Assembly (NCBI GenBank): GCA_025667525.1
Contig: CM046875.1
Coordinates: 199,802,125-199,866,124 of the forward strand
Direction: 5' to 3'
DNA: 64,000 nt
From: Glebionis coronaria
Lineage: Eukaryota; Streptophyta; Magnoliopsida; Asterales; Asteraceae
Part shown: one piece after another, positions 61,593 through 64,000 of the stretch
Numbering within the stretch: the first letter of the stretch is position 1
Layout: the number at the start of each line of letters is the position of its first letter
Made by a program: the position numbers and the translations under genes
Notes under the pieces: model-generated
The model's database searches: none
What the model was told of the DNA's origin: nothing
The model's input: the letters and a program-made list of their open reading frames with translations, nothing else

Positions 61593-63898
61593 CTCCCTCC
61601 GTCCCATTTTTATGGTCCTGTATTTCTTTTATGTTTGTCCCAAATTTATAGTCTTATACCAAATCATACCAAAAATAACTGTCATATTTCCTGTTTTGCC
61701 CTTACTTTATCACAAGCCCAATGCAAACATAAAAAAAATACAGCACTCACTTTGACCATCACGTGATGCAAAACATACAAGTAAAAGTACTGTACATACT
61801 ACAGGCAATGAGGAAATGGCAGAATATGAGTAACAACATGCCATTATCTAGTCACCATAATTTCGCACCATTTCCTCATGCATAAACTTACAATACATAC
61901 TTATGAGCAAATGGCATCATATGAGTACATTCACTTCATTTTCTAGTCACCAAAATTTGGCACCATTTCTTCATGCATGAACTTACAGTACGTACTTCAA
62001 TTCAAGAAAAATACATGCACAAATACAATGGTTATCCTATTACAGTCACCAAAAGTAACACCATTACAACATTCATTTTTTGTTCTAACATAAGCTTAAC
62101 ACATGAATTTAATTTGTTTACTGTTGTAAATATAAATCAACATCATGTATGAGGTCTTGATCACACTCAATTTGTAATGGCAACTCACCTTGTCGTTCCA
62201 ACCTCGCCTTGCCTATATGTGGTGTTTGATAGTTGTTGCCTCCTCGAGCCTTCATGATTTCCTTCATACACGTTTGTAGAGTTAAAAAAACGTTGTTAAG
62301 TTCACGTGTATGCATTCTTTCAAAATAACTTTGAACCGCGGAAATAAGTTGATCAATGTTACACATATTCTCTTGCTCTTGAAGTGATTGTATTGCTCGA
62401 AAAAATCCAAGGTCTAAAACATTCAAATCTGGACTATTCGGGGGCTGAAAAAATAGTCGAATATCAAACCCGTCTTGAGAAGATGCTTCAAGAAACTCTC
62501 TATCATTTACATCAATGTGAGGTCTTGCATTGTCTTGTTGAATAAATATAGGACGCGTGTCACCTCGAGGCTACTTAGCTCTAATAGCGGGTAAAACTTT
62601 CTCAATCAACCAAGACCTCGTTACATCCTTCGTCACCGATAATATAGGCTTTGTTTCTAGCGTGCCCGCTACACGGTTCTTACTTGACCGTTTAGCGGGC
62701 TCTAGTGTTGTCAATGGAAATATACCAAGTTTTCCTGAAAAGACTTCATTGCCTAACGAGTCAAATCTTAGTCGTGCAACCGCTGCTAAAAACATGACTT
62801 TAGTAAGAAAGGTTTTGCTTTTACATGTTCTAACAGGTTCATCCTCACCCGGAACAAGGTAATAACGTTTCGTTGGTCTCAACATGTAAAACCATTTTTC
62901 ATCAATGTGGACAATATTAAACATATCAATAAATTTTGGACTAGCACTTAACAAGGGTCGTTCAACCATGGATAAACAAAATCTTAACCTCGCTATTTTA
63001 TTTTGGTGAGTGAGGCTCGGTTTGATGGCATTCGTGTGGGCTCTAAGTACACCTTCTTTGATTCGTCTATGCATAGTAGATTTTGAAACACTTACCGATT
63101 TAGCAAGAGCGCGAATATTGGAGCGTTGACGTAATGAAACCTCGGCGACTAAGCTCAAATCGATTTGCACTTTCTTTCGACCAACAACTCTTGGCATGTT
63201 TGAAGATAAATCAACATTTGAGCCATTATGAACTTGAAGCTTTGTACCAAATACGGCTCACTGTCTTTCTACACAAGCCAAATTCATTTGCTACATGATA
63301 TAAGGAGCCTTTAATTAACTTTCCATCTACACTTAGCTGTAATAATTCTTGATATACCGCATGGCGTTCTTCTCTAGTGGTGTTTTTTTAGTGTGCGAAT
63401 TTAGGATAATTGTATTTTCCATCGGTTAGTAAGTTTTATGGTGCTAAAATAAGGTACTGTGGTTCTATTTTGTTATGTTGACCATTACATAGGGAAATTA
63501 TACAAAGCAAGTTTGGATAAGATATGTAGGCTAACATTTGTGGTAGAAAACTTATCAAGACAATCTGATGAGATTTACTTATGGTGGGAAAAAATAGGGT
63601 TAATTTGGCGCCAAATCATTTCATTAGTCAAAATGTAAACTACATCTACGTATGGTGGGGAAAAAAGGAGGCAATTTTGGTGCCCAAATGGATTCACTTA
63701 CATATGTAAAAGTGTAAAAATGTAAAGTACTTCTATTACAGTCAATATTTCAATCCAAAGTTGTCTGAATATAGATTAAGAGTATAAAGCAAATAATGGG
63801 GGTATAAATGTCAATTTAGAGAGAAAAAGCAATGAAAGTGACACTTTTATAAAACTGTGTGTTTTTTGTCGGGGACTATAATTTTGAGACGGAAGGAG
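61593..63898 (-). mobile_element. Full-length mariner-like transposon
   Basis: 2306 bp, flanked by TA. Terminal inverted repeats: CTCCCTCCGTCCCATTTTTA at the left and CTCCTTCCGTCTCAAAATTA at the right (other strand), with TATAGTCC/TATGGTCC further in. It contains one transposase gene on the - strand, broken. The left end matches the Stowaway MITE end at 60568, so elements like this could mobilise such MITEs. Confidence 0.88.
62118..63422 (-). pseudogene. Mariner transposase, DD39D type (broken)
   Basis: The N-terminal helix-turn-helix part (VYQELLQLSVDGKLIKGSLYHVANEFGL, TVSRIWYKA) lies in one frame. From about 63242 the rest continues in another after an extra base, and reads on to the end at 62118. 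The catalytic residues are all present: the Asp of VHIDEKWF, the Asp of FIQQDNARPH, and the last Asp of SPDLNVLDLGFF, 39 residues on. The TAG at 62571-62573 stands where relatives have tryptophan (KAKWP). It would cut and paste the element if intact. The start ATG at 63420-63422 is a guess. Confidence 0.88.
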
Positions 63899-64000
63899 TA
63901 TCATATTTTAGTAATTTAAATTACAATTTATCCACATTACAATTCCTTTAACAAATTATAATTACATCACTAAAACGGGCCTTAATATGAGAGAGGAGAG

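Larger units (their letters stand above)
60814..63981. mobile_element. Tourist-like (PIF/Harbinger) MITE split by two insertions
   Basis: The ends GGCCCCGTTTGGTACACT and (other strand) GGCCCGTTTTAGTGATGT are flanked by TTA (60811-60813 and 63982-63984). Much of its length is foreign: the hAT MITE at 60970-61436 and the mariner at 61593-63898. Without those it is about 390 bp, a usual MITE size, and rich in AATTACA/TGTAATT. Confidence 0.7.

Overview
This is nuclear plant DNA, AT-rich and dominated by transposable elements. The copia-type gag-pol at 13.1-21.0 kb closely resembles copia polyproteins I know from daisy-family (Asteraceae) genomes, in its CWNC/HDSC segment, W-x-PTG motifs and SRHGK-type pol. 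I therefore favour an asterid, probably Asteraceae. The species cannot be named from the sequence.

Layout. (1) 1-3078: the 3' end of a Ty3/gypsy element on the + strand, with its long 3' LTR (238-3078). (2) 3124-54631: one Tat-lineage Ty3/gypsy element (+ strand) inflated to 51.5 kb by insertions. Its 522-bp LTRs are flanked by the 5-bp target duplication CATAC. Its pol is split at 5731/44216 by an Athila-like element (5732-44210, - strand, 3945-bp LTRs, TSD TGGAT). That Athila element carries two further elements. One is a copia/Sirevirus-like element (about 10295-22122, - strand). The other is a gypsy element (24280-34340, - strand, 2.9-kb LTRs, TSD TAAGC) that sits inside the Athila integrase reading frame. 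The Tat 3' region holds a 91-bp tandem repeat, a spliced antisense gene (Transposase_28-type), a 2.76-kb solo LTR (TSD TTGAC), long (TA)n tracts and a foldback MITE. LTR divergence by eye follows the nesting: Tat about 5-6 %, Athila about 2 %, innermost gypsy about 0.3 %.

(3) 54637-59460: the only host gene seen, a four-exon U-box/ARM E3 ubiquitin ligase of the PUB14 type on the - strand. It has a one-base frameshift near its 3' end, and intron 1 holds a MITE with a SINE inside it. (4) 59460-64000: a second, DNA-transposon nest. It holds a short Helitron inside an inverted-repeat element, a decayed Stowaway-like MITE, and a Tourist-like element that contains a hAT MITE and a full-length mariner (DD39D) with a broken transposase.

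No retroelement here has a fully open gag-pol. Several nonsense codons fit C-to-T change at former CGA or CAA codons, as expected for methylated, silenced DNA. No tRNA or rRNA genes, CRISPR arrays or bacterial-type operons were seen. I found no clearly new biological system. The most unusual items are the spliced antisense gene in the Tat element, a recently moved gypsy element with no coding capacity, and an LTR hairpin that shows a paired base change between family members.
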